Source: Thiopseudomonas sp.
GTDB taxonomy: Bacteria; Pseudomonadota; Gammaproteobacteria; Pseudomonadales; Pseudomonadaceae
NCBI GenBank assembly: GCA_023228985.1
Contig: JALOAC010000003.1
Span: 62,001-126,000, forward strand
Length of the DNA: 64,000 nucleotides
Direction: 5' to 3'
Shown here one piece after another: positions 44,351 to 53,230 of the stretch. Numbering within the stretch: position 1 is the stretch's first letter; every line of letters begins with the position of its first letter. The translations under genes were made by a program, and so were the position numbers. The notes beneath the pieces are model-generated. The model was not told the origin of the DNA. It ran no database searches and saw only the letters and a list, made by a program, of their open reading frames with translations.

Positions 44351-45644
44351 CGCCAGTCAGCAAACATCCACATTCAGGCAAAACAAGACGCCTAGTCATT
44401 AAGCAAAACGGCAATACCCACAGCTTTAAATTAGACGAGCTTGAAAACTCAAACACGGGCAAAGCATTTTGGAAGGCATCGGTCTTGGGGTAGATAAGCA
44501 CCACCTCGCCCTGCCCGTTTAGATAATTTTCCCCATACGCAAACAATTGATAAAAATCACCTTGACTCAGACCATACTTATTAGAGCCATCATCAAGCGC
44601 TGAGTCTAAAAGCTTCCATTTAGTGTCTAGCACAAGCTCTGTCGTGGCATTTTTGTCCACTAGAAAGTCGGGTTTCAATCTAAACCAGTTTTTTTCACGG
44701 TGTTTTACTAGAGAAAAAGAGCGCGCCTGTGTACGCAAGCGATACGGCTCACGAAGCTGTCTAGAAAGATGCTTACCCACATACGCCTCAAACACCGCCT
44801 CCATAGGAAACAATAAGGAAAATGCAGAACACTGGCCTATTCCCGTTAAGGGTGACTGCTCATTTAAAATGAGGCGCATCCACGCCACTGCCTGACGATA
44901 GTGTTCCATGCCTCTATCCACACGCATACGCTGTAAATCCACCTGCTGCGAGCTAGGCAGTGGAACATTGGAAAAAATGAAGCTGAGCTCGCAGGCACGT
45001 TTTTGATTACTTGTATTAAGCGACCATCTCATTACACGCAGCAACGCCAAGTGGAGCAGCCGATTGACAGGTCGATCCAAGGTGTACTCTTCATGCTCAG
45101 TGTAAAAACGATCTTTGCGGACAAGGTTAGCCCGCAAATGCTGAGAAATGAGTAGCTTGCCTCTTAGGGCGTGTAAGCTATCTTGCTGCTGAACATAGTC
45201 ACTGCGAACACCACGCTTGACCAAATGCTCCATCGCGCTTAAAAACTCACTGATAAACACTTCAAGCAATGGCATTTTCGCTGTAGCCAAAGCAGCCCTT
45301 TCAGTTTGCATAAACCTAAAGCCCGCCAAGCAACGCAGCATTTCAATCAACAACGCTCTAACTTGTTCAGGCTGAGGGGCTGTTTTACCAATTTTCGGCA
45401 ATACTTCTAACTGAAAGCCATCCGGACTTCGGATCACACCCACATAACTCATCAACCTAACTGCGGGCCGTCCATGGCGCTGGCTTAACCTAAGCCATGC
45501 CTTCTCACCGTTTTCGGAGAGACGAACGGCCTCAGTTTGCAGCCATTGAAACAGGTTTTTAGGCACACGCTTTGTGGAGCCACTGGCTGGCTGGCCAGTG
45601 TTCTCCACTAACACGTCATATTCATAAACCGTTAAGGTATTCAT
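44334..45644 (-). CDS. mcrC: McrC subunit, PD-(D/E)xK nuclease of an McrBC restriction system
   Basis: McrC supplies the nuclease of the modification-dependent McrBC complex and stimulates McrB GTPase. The 436-residue protein has an N-terminal half with SYVGVIRSPDGFQLEVLPKIG, the usual McrC signature, and a C-terminal PD-(D/E)xK site: PD at 325-326 in RLKPDFLVDK and DTK at 340-342 in VLDTKWKLLD. YQLFAYGENYL follows as in the family. After LWVLPFCL the last ~20 residues (from MTRRLVLPE) are not like the core and run into a GC-rich hairpin. Its ATG overlaps the mcrB stop (ATGA), so the two are coupled. Confidence 0.93.
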   Translation of the reverse strand: MNTLTVYEYDVLVENTGQPASGSTKRVPKNLFQWLQTEAVRLSENGEKAWLRLSQRHGRPAVRLMSYVGVIRSPDGFQLEVLPKIGKTAPQPEQVRALLIEMLRCLAGFRFMQTERAALATAKMPLLEVFISEFLSAMEHLVKRGVRSDYVQQQDSLHALRGKLLISQHLRANLVRKDRFYTEHEEYTLDRPVNRLLHLALLRVMRWSLNTSNQKRACELSFIFSNVPLPSSQQVDLQRMRVDRGMEHYRQAVAWMRLILNEQSPLTGIGQCSAFSLLFPMEAVFEAYVGKHLSRQLREPYRLRTQARSFSLVKHREKNWFRLKPDFLVDKNATTELVLDTKWKLLDSALDDGSNKYGLSQGDFYQLFAYGENYLNGQGEVVLIYPKTDAFQNALPVFEFSSSSNLKLWVLPFCLMTRRLVLPECGCLLTGGSAFC

Positions 45645-48127
45645 GCCGGCCTAATAGCCTGCGGATTATAAATACCTATATAGGCTTCAGTTTTATCAAA
45701 GGCATCGTTATTGATTTGATACCTTTCTTTAACCGAGTAAAGCTCGAGCTCATGCTCACCAAACAATGCTTGCAGGTCTTTTTCAGCATCCAGTTTAGTG
45801 ATGAACCTCGCGTCTTCTGGCTTTTGATTATCACCGAGCACCAAACTAATTTTAGCCCAGTCTTCAAAGAAGTATTCTTCAAGTAAGGGCACTATCTTTT
45901 TGCGGAAAATATCAGCTAACTGCTCAAAACTTTCAATAACATCTACATGCTTTAAACTCATGAAGTAAGCGTGTCCAATAGTGTGGTCACGGTCGTACAG
46001 CACTTCAATGCGCTCATTAATGCGCTCGAGCATCTTGCGCACATCAATTCTTCCTTGCTCAGTATCTACTGTTAGGCCCACCAATGGTGCGCCTGACTCA
46101 TTGCGGGTATCGGCTAACAAAGGCACAAATTCAAAACGACGCCTTAATGCTGTGTCTAACAGAGCTAGGGAGCGGTCCGCTGTGTTCATGGTGCCGATGA
46201 TGTCGATGTTGGCAGGCACCGAAAAATCCTGACCTGAGTAGGGCAGTTTCACTATCACCTCATTATCAGCACTCGCGCGCTTGTCGGGTTCAATCAGGGT
46301 AATGAGTTCGCCAAAAATTTTGCTGATATTGCCGCGGTTAATTTCATCAATCACCATGGCGTAGCGCTCAGTTGGGTTTTGGCGTGCTTCTTCACACAGT
46401 TGTTTAAATACGCCGGAGCGAATTTCATATTTTACCTCGCCCTCTTCCAAGTCACTGTCTAGTACAGGGCGTAAGCCTTCCACAAACTCCTCATAGCCAT
46501 AAGACTGATGAAAGGTAACAAAGCTATAGCGCTTAATTTTTTCTTGGCTCAACTCGCCATCGGCAACGGCGTTGTACTCATCAACTAGCTCAACAAGGTC
46601 AGCACAGATCTCTTTCCAGTTGCCAGCCAGAACCCAAACAGAGCCCTCATCTTTATCAAATACCGCTGGCTCAACTCTGTTTTTGTAATTCACTGTCGTG
46701 GACTCTTCGACGGTATGGGTTTGCAGGCTAGCCCACACCGCCGCAGGATAATTTTTGCTAGCACTTTGTGCAGCCACCGCCTTAACAAAGACGTGCTCTA
46801 ATAACTTAGGTACAGTCGCCTCTGCGCCAAGGTCATAGAGCGCACAGAAAACCGCCCTCCACCATGTTAAACCGGCAAAATTTGCAACAATGAATTGTTT
46901 TTCCCTTTGCTCTATCGTTGCTGTTTCTGGCTTTTGTTCGTACCCCTCAAGAAGCCTTAAGAGCTGATACGTCTTTCCCGTTCCAGGCGGGCCGTAATAG
47001 ATGCGATTAAAACAGCTAACCGGTGGCTTCTCATCTACCACTAACTCATCAGCCTCTTCGTTATATTCGCGCAGCGTTTGCTCAACACCTTGCTGCTGAG
47101 CTTGTGAGTAGAACTCGCTAAGCGCGATTAAGTCCTTGTTAAAAAATGGTTTGAGCAGAGTTTCTTCGAACTCTGGCAGATCCTTTGGCCTCATTTGGTA
47201 AAACGTTGAATTACCTTGCGGCGACCAGTATTTGGAGTTATGCGTATACCTTTCATGCTTAAGAGCCGGAAAAAGTACCTCATAGCCTCTCTCAAGCCAG
47301 GTTTCACCCTTGCTAGCCGGCTGTACCGCTGTGGTTAACCTGCCTAGCAGCTGGATACTGTTGCCATGACACAAATAAAATAACGAGCCAATAGGTGCGT
47401 CTTTGAAGTGTTTGCCTTGCCCCTTACCAGTTAACTCGTTGACTACCACTTTCTGCGAGTCTAAAAGCTGCTGCTGCTCATCTGCGGTAAACACCGCAGG
47501 CCCATGGGAAAGTTTCCAAACGGATATATTTTTCTTACTCCAAACAGCCCACACTTGTTTACCAAACTCTAAAATACCCAGTCCGTCAGTTTTTTTCTTT
47601 AACACCAACTCCTGTAAAGCAGCCGTATTCTTCACTGTTCCGCTTCCTGCAAAAGCAGCTAAGGCTTCAGGCTTAAATACATTGACGATTTTAGGGTTTG
47701 AGCGGTCTTGGTAATGAAACGCGATTTTCCACTTATAAGCCTCACCCAACCCCGTAAAGGCCTCGATGCTTTCTAGGTCACCGCTTCTGGCAAGCTGAGC
47801 CACCCGCACCACGCTTTCGCGCACTTGTGCAAAAGCTTCGTCTGCACTCTGACCTAATGCCGTATACCACCCATGGGTGTCGGAATAACTGTGCTTTTGA
47901 TCATTTTCTTTAGGCTCAGAGTTATCACGGGAAAACACACCAAACTTAAAAGCTGAGCCACCCCAAATACTGCCTAGTTTATCTAAGCGAGACTCAACCC
48001 AAGAAGTGAAGGTGTCCTGAGAGCCTGTTTTGATGTATTCGTCCAACGTCATTTCTGATAAGCGCGATAAAGGCCACTCCGCTAAAAACTCTTCCCAAAG
48101 GTTGTATTGATCGCTATAGCTTTCCAT
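45641..48127 (-). CDS. mcrB: McrB-like AAA+ GTPase with extended N-terminal region
   Basis: This is the motor and DNA-recognition subunit of an McrBC system. The start at 48127 has GGAG 7 bases upstream, giving 828 residues. The C-terminal AAA+ module has Walker A GPPGTGKT (379-386), Walker B MVIDEINRGN (591-600) and the McrB signature MNTADRSLALLD (from 647), with RRRFEF arginines after it. The first ~370 residues are unlike the E. coli McrB N-terminal domain. Residues 1-160 (LGSIWGGSAFKFG, YKWKIAFHYQ) and 205-330 (GSLFYLCHGNSIQLLGRLT, W-R-Y-rich, PUA/EVE-like in appearance) form two modules that may read DNA modifications; this is inference. Confidence 0.92.
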   Translation of the reverse strand: MESYSDQYNLWEEFLAEWPLSRLSEMTLDEYIKTGSQDTFTSWVESRLDKLGSIWGGSAFKFGVFSRDNSEPKENDQKHSYSDTHGWYTALGQSADEAFAQVRESVVRVAQLARSGDLESIEAFTGLGEAYKWKIAFHYQDRSNPKIVNVFKPEALAAFAGSGTVKNTAALQELVLKKKTDGLGILEFGKQVWAVWSKKNISVWKLSHGPAVFTADEQQQLLDSQKVVVNELTGKGQGKHFKDAPIGSLFYLCHGNSIQLLGRLTTAVQPASKGETWLERGYEVLFPALKHERYTHNSKYWSPQGNSTFYQMRPKDLPEFEETLLKPFFNKDLIALSEFYSQAQQQGVEQTLREYNEEADELVVDEKPPVSCFNRIYYGPPGTGKTYQLLRLLEGYEQKPETATIEQREKQFIVANFAGLTWWRAVFCALYDLGAEATVPKLLEHVFVKAVAAQSASKNYPAAVWASLQTHTVEESTTVNYKNRVEPAVFDKDEGSVWVLAGNWKEICADLVELVDEYNAVADGELSQEKIKRYSFVTFHQSYGYEEFVEGLRPVLDSDLEEGEVKYEIRSGVFKQLCEEARQNPTERYAMVIDEINRGNISKIFGELITLIEPDKRASADNEVIVKLPYSGQDFSVPANIDIIGTMNTADRSLALLDTALRRRFEFVPLLADTRNESGAPLVGLTVDTEQGRIDVRKMLERINERIEVLYDRDHTIGHAYFMSLKHVDVIESFEQLADIFRKKIVPLLEEYFFEDWAKISLVLGDNQKPEDARFITKLDAEKDLQALFGEHELELYSVKERYQINNDAFDKTEAYIGIYNPQAIRPA

Positions 48128-48523
48128 TTCTTTCTCCAAAAAAACCTGAGTTATGCTTATCACTACCCCAGCCAAAACACTGTGCAGCCACTGCCTAAGC
48201 CTGCGTGCATTGCTTGATTTCGAACGTAACACAGGTGAGCGTCATAGAGTGTCGCGCAAAAAATAAATGATTGAACCTACTGAGTTCGTAGTGCGGTCTA
48301 CCCGACATACCCGTCGCATTAAAGTTAAGCAGCACTGGCGCGCAAATGGAAGGTTAAGGAAGAACTTTGCGATTATGCGTTATCAGGGCGGTGTTAAAAA
48401 ATGGCTCATCATCTCTTGGTTGAAGGTACTTAAGCAAAGCCATCTAGGGGTGAGCATCGCGTTAGGCTCACCCGTATGGACACAGGTTATGGCATACTAG
48501 CGGTTTTTAAACTTAACTCAGCC
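48128..48523. other. Intergenic region between divergent mcrB and cmoA
   Basis: These 396 bases hold the start regions of both genes. A perfect hairpin GGGTGAGC/GCTCACCC (48448-48455 and 48466-48473) lies about 50 bases before the cmoA start and lacks a T tract. A 77-codon plus-strand frame at 48267-48500 has no recognisable protein signature. I see no direct repeats, integrase or tRNA end marking an insertion boundary. Confidence 0.5.
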
Positions 48524-49267
48524 ATGCCACATTTACCCGATAAAATCTTCAGCACGCCCCTAGCGCAGGTGCCCGACTTTACCTTTAACGAGGATGTAGT
48601 GCGGGTTTTCCCTGATATGATCAAACGCTCGGTGCCGGGCTATCCCACTATTGTGGAAAACATTGGCGTTATCGCCGCTCAATTTGCCCAGCCCAATACG
48701 GCGTTGTACGACCTAGGCTGCTCATTAGGTGCTACAACTCAGGCACTGCGCCGCCACGTGCAACAACCCGGCTGCGTCGTCCATGCAGTAGACAACTCCA
48801 GCGCCATGGTGCAACGCTGCCGCGAACACTTAAGTGCGCAGGATGCTATGTATCAGGAGCTACTCCCGGTCGAGGTTATCGAAGCCGATATTACTCAGCT
48901 GCAGCTTGCACCCTGCTCGGTTGTAGCGATGAATTTCACCCTGCAGTTTGTGGCACCTGAACAACGGCTGGAGCTACTTAAAAGCATTCACCAGTCTTTG
49001 CTGCCGCAGGGTGCGCTAATCCTGTCAGAAAAACTGCGCTTTGATAACGCCAACCAACAAGAATTGCTTAACGATTTACACCTCGCTTTTAAGCGCGCCA
49101 ATGGCTACAGCGAGCTGGAAATTGCGCAAAAACGCCGTGCCATTGAAAAAGTCATGCTGCCAGACAGCCTTGCTGAACACCAAGCGCGCTTACAGCAAGC
49201 GGGCTTTTCACAAACCATTCTGTGGTTTCAATGTATTAACTTCGCGTCTTTAATAGCCTTGCCATGA
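48524..49267 (+). CDS. cmoA: Carboxy-S-adenosyl-L-methionine synthase CmoA
   Basis: CmoA makes carboxy-SAM from SAM and prephenate for tRNA wobble uridine modification (cmo5U). The start at 48524 (MPHLPDKIFSTPLAQVPDFTF across it) matches the family; an ATG 48 bases upstream gives an atypical extension. There is no clear ribosome binding site. FNEDVVRVFPDMIKRSVPGYP and the SAM loop LYDLGCSLGATTQ are diagnostic. The length is 247 residues. Its stop overlaps the cmoB start (ATGA), so CmoA and CmoB are coupled. Confidence 0.96.
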   Translation: MPHLPDKIFSTPLAQVPDFTFNEDVVRVFPDMIKRSVPGYPTIVENIGVIAAQFAQPNTALYDLGCSLGATTQALRRHVQQPGCVVHAVDNSSAMVQRCREHLSAQDAMYQELLPVEVIEADITQLQLAPCSVVAMNFTLQFVAPEQRLELLKSIHQSLLPQGALILSEKLRFDNANQQELLNDLHLAFKRANGYSELEIAQKRRAIEKVMLPDSLAEHQARLQQAGFSQTILWFQCINFASLIALP

Positions 49268-50223
49268 TTGATTTAACCGACCTTGTACACCACCTTGCCC
49301 GCACACCCCTTAAGTTTTGGGCGCGCACTCTACCTGACAAGTTAGCCAGACATTACGCTATCGGCCATGGCGACTTACCCCGCTGGCAAGCCGCTGTGGC
49401 TGCCATTCCGCAGTTAACAGTCTCACAGTATGATTTTATTGATGAACTTCGCCTAAGCGGCCCCTGTGATACTGAACAACAGCAGCTATTAACCCAAGCG
49501 TTACAGGGTTTAATTCCTTGGCGCAAAGGCCCTTTTCACCTGTTTGATGTGCATGTGGATACTGAATGGCGTTCCGACTGGAAGTGGGACAGAGTGAGTC
49601 CACACTTGGATCTCAACGGCAAGCGTATTTTGGATGTGGGTTGTGGCAACGGGTACTACATGTGGCGCATGCTTGGTGCGGGTGCCAAGTCAGTAATTGG
49701 CGTGGATCCTAACTGGCTTTTTTTCTGCCAATTTCACGCGGTTAAAAAGTTTTTCCCACAAGCACCAGTTTGGCATTTACCCTTTGCTTTTGAAGAATTA
49801 CCACCGAAGCTAGAAGGATTCGATAGCGTATTCTCCATGGGAGTGCTGTATCACCGCCGCTCACCCATAGATCACTTATTAGAACTAAAAGACTGTTTAG
49901 TCCAGGGTGGTGAGCTGGTTTTAGAAACGCTCGTCATCGAGGGCGATGCGCAACAGGTGTTGGTGCCAGAAGATCGCTACGCACAAATGCGTAATGTTTG
50001 GTTTCTGCCCTCGGTTGCAACGCTCAGTCTTTGGCTCAGACGCGCCGGCTTTACAGAGGTTCGCTGTGTGGATGTTAGTACCACCAGCACGGAAGAGCAG
50101 CGCAGTACCGATTGGATGCGCTATCAGTCGCTAGCAGAGTTTTTACACCCGGATAATCCGAGCTTAACAGTAGAAGGCTTGCCCGCGCCAAAACGTGCGG
50201 TGATGATCGCTCGTAAACCCTAA
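49264..50223 (+). CDS. cmoB: tRNA 5-carboxymethoxyuridine methyltransferase CmoB
   Basis: CmoB transfers the carboxymethyl group from carboxy-SAM to 5-hydroxyuridine at tRNA position 34. The 319-residue protein contains KGPFHLFDVHVDTEWRSDWKW-type residues before the methyltransferase core ILDVGCGNGYYMWRMLGAG and SMGVLYHRRSPIDHL. It is translationally coupled to cmoA. It is convergent with tatD, and the two stop codons overlap by 4 bases. Confidence 0.97.
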   Translation: MIDLTDLVHHLARTPLKFWARTLPDKLARHYAIGHGDLPRWQAAVAAIPQLTVSQYDFIDELRLSGPCDTEQQQLLTQALQGLIPWRKGPFHLFDVHVDTEWRSDWKWDRVSPHLDLNGKRILDVGCGNGYYMWRMLGAGAKSVIGVDPNWLFFCQFHAVKKFFPQAPVWHLPFAFEELPPKLEGFDSVFSMGVLYHRRSPIDHLLELKDCLVQGGELVLETLVIEGDAQQVLVPEDRYAQMRNVWFLPSVATLSLWLRRAGFTEVRCVDVSTTSTEEQRSTDWMRYQSLAEFLHPDNPSLTVEGLPAPKRAVMIARKP

Positions 50224-51002
50224 GACACACGCGCCAAAGGGAATAGGCGCTTAAAGTTAGTCGTCGTTTGCTCAGCCAACTGCTCATAGCTAACGCCACG
50301 CAGTTGCGCTAAAAACTCAGCCACATCAGCAACATATTCAGGGAAGTTGCTTTTACCACGATGCGGCATGGGGGCTAAGTAAGGCGAATCCGTTTCTACC
50401 AGCAGCCGATCACTAGGCACCTGCAAAGCCACATCACGCAAGGCCTGTGCATTGCGGAAGGTGACGATTCCGGAAAAGGAAATGTAATAGCCAAGATCCA
50501 ACGCGGCTTTAGCCATCTCCCAATCTTCGGTAAAACAATGCATCACTCCAGCCTGCGGCAAAGCTGCTTCACGCATAATGGCTAGCGTGTCATCTTTAGC
50601 ATCACGGGTATGTATGATGACCGGCTTGCCACTTAGACGCGCGGCCTCAAAGTGCAAACGAAAAGACTCTTGCTGCAGTTGCGCGGTTTCGGTCTGATAA
50701 TAATAATCCAGTCCCGTTTCGCCCACAGCAACAACGCCCTTATGCTGCAGCTCATCTAGCAACCACTCAAGAGTAGGCTCGCCACCACGGTCTAAATCTA
50801 GCGGATGCACGCCCACCGAGCAGTCCACATCGGCATAGCGTTGGGTAAATTCACGCACCACAGGCGCATTTGCCACGCTAATACCTACGCACAAAAAATG
50901 CTTAACACCGCGCACGCGTGCAGCTTCCAGCGCTGCATCCAGGCTGCCGGAAAATTTCGTAAGATCTAAACGATCAAGGTGACAATGGGAATCGACAAGC
51001 AT
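50220..51002 (-). CDS. tatD: TatD family metal-dependent hydrolase
   Basis: This is a 260-residue TIM-barrel hydrolase of the YcfH/TatD group, members of which show metal-dependent deoxyribonuclease activity. Metal ligands are visible as HCH in LVDSHCHLDRL, the Glu in VGETGLDYYY, the His in KPVIIHTRDA, the His in VMHCFTE and the Asp in LLVETDSPYLAP. In Pseudomonas and E. coli this copy follows the tmk-holB block, as here. The exact cellular substrate is not settled. It is transcribed after pilZ across a 158-base gap. Confidence 0.94.
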   Translation of the reverse strand: MLVDSHCHLDRLDLTKFSGSLDAALEAARVRGVKHFLCVGISVANAPVVREFTQRYADVDCSVGVHPLDLDRGGEPTLEWLLDELQHKGVVAVGETGLDYYYQTETAQLQQESFRLHFEAARLSGKPVIIHTRDAKDDTLAIMREAALPQAGVMHCFTEDWEMAKAALDLGYYISFSGIVTFRNAQALRDVALQVPSDRLLVETDSPYLAPMPHRGKSNFPEYVADVAEFLAQLRGVSYEQLAEQTTTNFKRLFPLARVS

Positions 51003-51160
51003 GTACTACCGCTACTGGATTACTGAGCAATGCCACTACATACAACATTGCTGGTTTGAATGATTTTTGCAGAAGAAAAACGTGTTAAGGCAGCGCTGAA
51101 TAATTACACCTTACAAAAAATGCTCTCTATTGAATTAATGCAGAACCTCTCAAAAGCATT

Positions 51161-51517
51161 TTAAAATGTATGGGTGGCCCTATCTGAATTAAGTCCACCT
51201 GCCAAATACGTTTCTATGCTATTGCGCACTACAGTATCTTTATCACTGAATTGCACACCAATACCAGCAGCGCGGTTGCCCTGAGAGCCTTTTGGCGTAA
51301 TCCACACCACCTTGCCTGCTACCGGGATTTTTTCAGGCTCTTCCATTAAGTTGAGCAGCATAAAAACCTCATCACCGATTTTGTAAGCTTTGTTAGTCGG
51401 AATAAACAGACCACCATTTTTCAAAAACGGCATATAAGCTGCGTACAAAACGTTTTTATCTTTGATATTTAAATTTAGGATACCTGTACGGCCTCCCAAA
51501 TTTGGCGGCAAACTCAT
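51161..51517 (-). CDS. pilZ: Type IV pilus PilZ protein
   Basis: PilZ is a cytoplasmic factor for type IV pilus biogenesis, working with PilF/PilB. The 118-residue protein is a single PilZ domain: LNLNIKDKNVLYAAYMPFLKNGGLF, KIGDEVFMLLNL, KVVWITPKGSQGNRAAGIGVQF across it. The N-terminal RxxxR c-di-GMP motif is missing, as in canonical PilZ, so it should not bind the nucleotide itself. It lies between holB and tatD, its usual place. No other pilus gene is in the window. Confidence 0.95.
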   Translation of the reverse strand: MSLPPNLGGRTGILNLNIKDKNVLYAAYMPFLKNGGLFIPTNKAYKIGDEVFMLLNLMEEPEKIPVAGKVVWITPKGSQGNRAAGIGVQFSDKDTVVRNSIETYLAGGLNSDRATHTF

Positions 51518-51615
51518 GTTATAACCTCACCTGTTTTTTACTGGTTATCGCTGGCTGATTATCGCACTAATGACAATGCACGGGGCAACTAAATAGCTAT
51601 CTTTTGAACTGCCTA

Positions 51616-52599
51616 TCAGTAACCTATCAAGGCCATCCAGCGTACCAGCATGCTTTCTAACAACAAATCTGCACGCAAAGGTGCGCGACGCAGTAGTTTG
51701 TTGCGACGCTCTAAAATCCAGTGTTGCGTTTCAATTAATTGTGCTACTTGCACAAACTTAGCCATATGCCCCAGAACGGGCTGCATATCTTCTAGCCCCA
51801 AATCTGCTGTGTTCTGGGTTAATTGGTAGCGCAAGATGTTTTGACACCACTGCGCAAACCAGTCTAGCAGCAGTACTGTCGGTAACTTAGTCCACTGACC
51901 CGCCAACTGTGCAGGCGCTACTTGGCGTTTTAACAACTGCTTTACGCCCTCAACCACATCTTCGCGCATTGTTAAGACATCATCTTGGGCAAACTGTAGC
52001 GCTTTCATGGGTGAACCCGCAGACAGCTGCAACAGTTTGGTTCTTTGCGCATCATCCATAGTTGTTAACTTTTGCGCGAGCCAAGTGTTTGCCTGCGCTA
52101 GATTAGGCAAAGGACAAGCCTGCAATACGCAACGGCTTTTAATGGTTGGTAATAAAAAGCTAAGCTGATGGGTAATTAATAAAAACACGGTGCCAGCGCT
52201 TGGCTCTTCCAAGCTTTTCAACAAAGCATTAGCAGACTCAAGCGTCATCACTTCTGCAGGTTCTAGAATAACCACCTGCCGTCCGCCCTGCTGCGCGGTC
52301 TGTTGGATGCTGGCGACAAGCTCACGCACGTAAGCGATTAAAATACCTTTACCCGGCTCTTCTGGCTCTACCCGCAACATATCAGGATGAGAGTCAGCTG
52401 CGTAAAGTTTACACGAGCGACACTGTCCGCAAGCCTGTGCAGCCTGCGGTTGCTTGCACAGCAAAAACTGCGCAAACAACTCAGCCATTTGTCGCTTACC
52501 ACTGCCGGCGGGCCCATGTAATAAATAGGCATGGGCATGCTGCGTACGACTGGTTAACCCCGCCCAAATATCTTGCTGCCAAGGTAAAATATCAACCAC
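51616..52599 (-). CDS. holB: DNA polymerase III delta' subunit HolB
   Basis: HolB is part of the clamp loader that places the beta clamp on DNA. The 327-residue protein has an AAA+ core with AYLLHGPAGSGKRQMAELF, the zinc-binding cysteines in CGQCRSCKL, and NALLKSLEEPSAGTVFLLITH with the SRC motif in IKSRC. The Walker lysine position is occupied in GSGKRQ. Its start overlaps tmk by 8 bases, the conserved tmk-holB coupling. It works with DnaE (34.7-38.2 kb). Confidence 0.96.
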   Translation of the reverse strand: MVDILPWQQDIWAGLTSRTQHAHAYLLHGPAGSGKRQMAELFAQFLLCKQPQAAQACGQCRSCKLYAADSHPDMLRVEPEEPGKGILIAYVRELVASIQQTAQQGGRQVVILEPAEVMTLESANALLKSLEEPSAGTVFLLITHQLSFLLPTIKSRCVLQACPLPNLAQANTWLAQKLTTMDDAQRTKLLQLSAGSPMKALQFAQDDVLTMREDVVEGVKQLLKRQVAPAQLAGQWTKLPTVLLLDWFAQWCQNILRYQLTQNTADLGLEDMQPVLGHMAKFVQVAQLIETQHWILERRNKLLRRAPLRADLLLESMLVRWMALIGY

Positions 52600-53230
52600 G
52601 CTGCACCTGCGCTTGGATTTGCGCTAACACCGGCACTAATTGTTCTTGTACCTGCGCTAAAGCATGCTGGGCCGCAATCACACGAAAACGGTCGGGCTCG
52701 GCTTGAGCTCGTGTTAGGTAGTTTTGCCTGACTGCCTCAAAGAATTCTTGCTGCTCTTGCTCAAAGCGATCCAAGCGTCCACGCTGCTTGGCTCTAGCCA
52801 TGCCTTCGTTTACTGGCAGGTCAAATAAAAGTGTTAAGTCCGGACGCAAATCGCCCTGCACAAAGTTTTCCAGTACAGCGATGCGCTGCTCATCAATACC
52901 ACGACCACCGCCCTGATAGGCATAAGTAGCATCAGTAAAGCGATCACAGAGGACGATTTTTCCGGCAGCCAAAGCAGGTCTAATAAGCTGTTGGATATGC
53001 TGCGCTCGGGCTGCGAACATGAGTAATAATTCGGTATCCACTGCCACTGGCTCACTGTGCTCAGCTAACAACAACTCACGAATTTTCTCGGCTAACTCTG
53101 TACCGCCCGGTTCACGGGTTAACACCACCTGATGGCCTTGCTGCTCTAAGTGCTCGGCAATAAACGCTCGGTTGGTTGTTTTACCTGCGCCCTCTGGGCC
53201 TTCCAAGGTAATAAAAAATCCAGCATTCAT
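52592..53230 (-). CDS. tmk: Thymidylate kinase Tmk
   Basis: Tmk phosphorylates dTMP to dTDP. The 212-residue protein has the P-loop LEGPEGAGKTTN, the DR(Y/F) motif in LCDRFTDATYAYQGGGRG and the LID region with arginines around RAKQRGRLDRFEQE. Length and motifs are standard for the gammaproteobacterial enzyme. It overlaps mltG by 4 bases upstream (ATGA) and holB by 8 bases downstream. Confidence 0.97.
   Translation of the reverse strand: MNAGFFITLEGPEGAGKTTNRAFIAEHLEQQGHQVVLTREPGGTELAEKIRELLLAEHSEPVAVDTELLLMFAARAQHIQQLIRPALAAGKIVLCDRFTDATYAYQGGGRGIDEQRIAVLENFVQGDLRPDLTLLFDLPVNEGMARAKQRGRLDRFEQEQQEFFEAVRQNYLTRAQAEPDRFRVIAAQHALAQVQEQLVPVLAQIQAQVQRG

Noticed and set aside
48267..48500. 77-codon open frame between mcrB and cmoA
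   Set aside because: It has no ribosome binding site, no recognisable motif and an unnatural composition, and it overlaps the cmoA upstream hairpin.
51060..51164. 34-codon frame (MIFAEEKRVKAALNN and on) between tatD and pilZ on the plus strand
   Set aside because: It lacks a ribosome binding site, overlaps the pilZ stop, and is too short to support without conservation.
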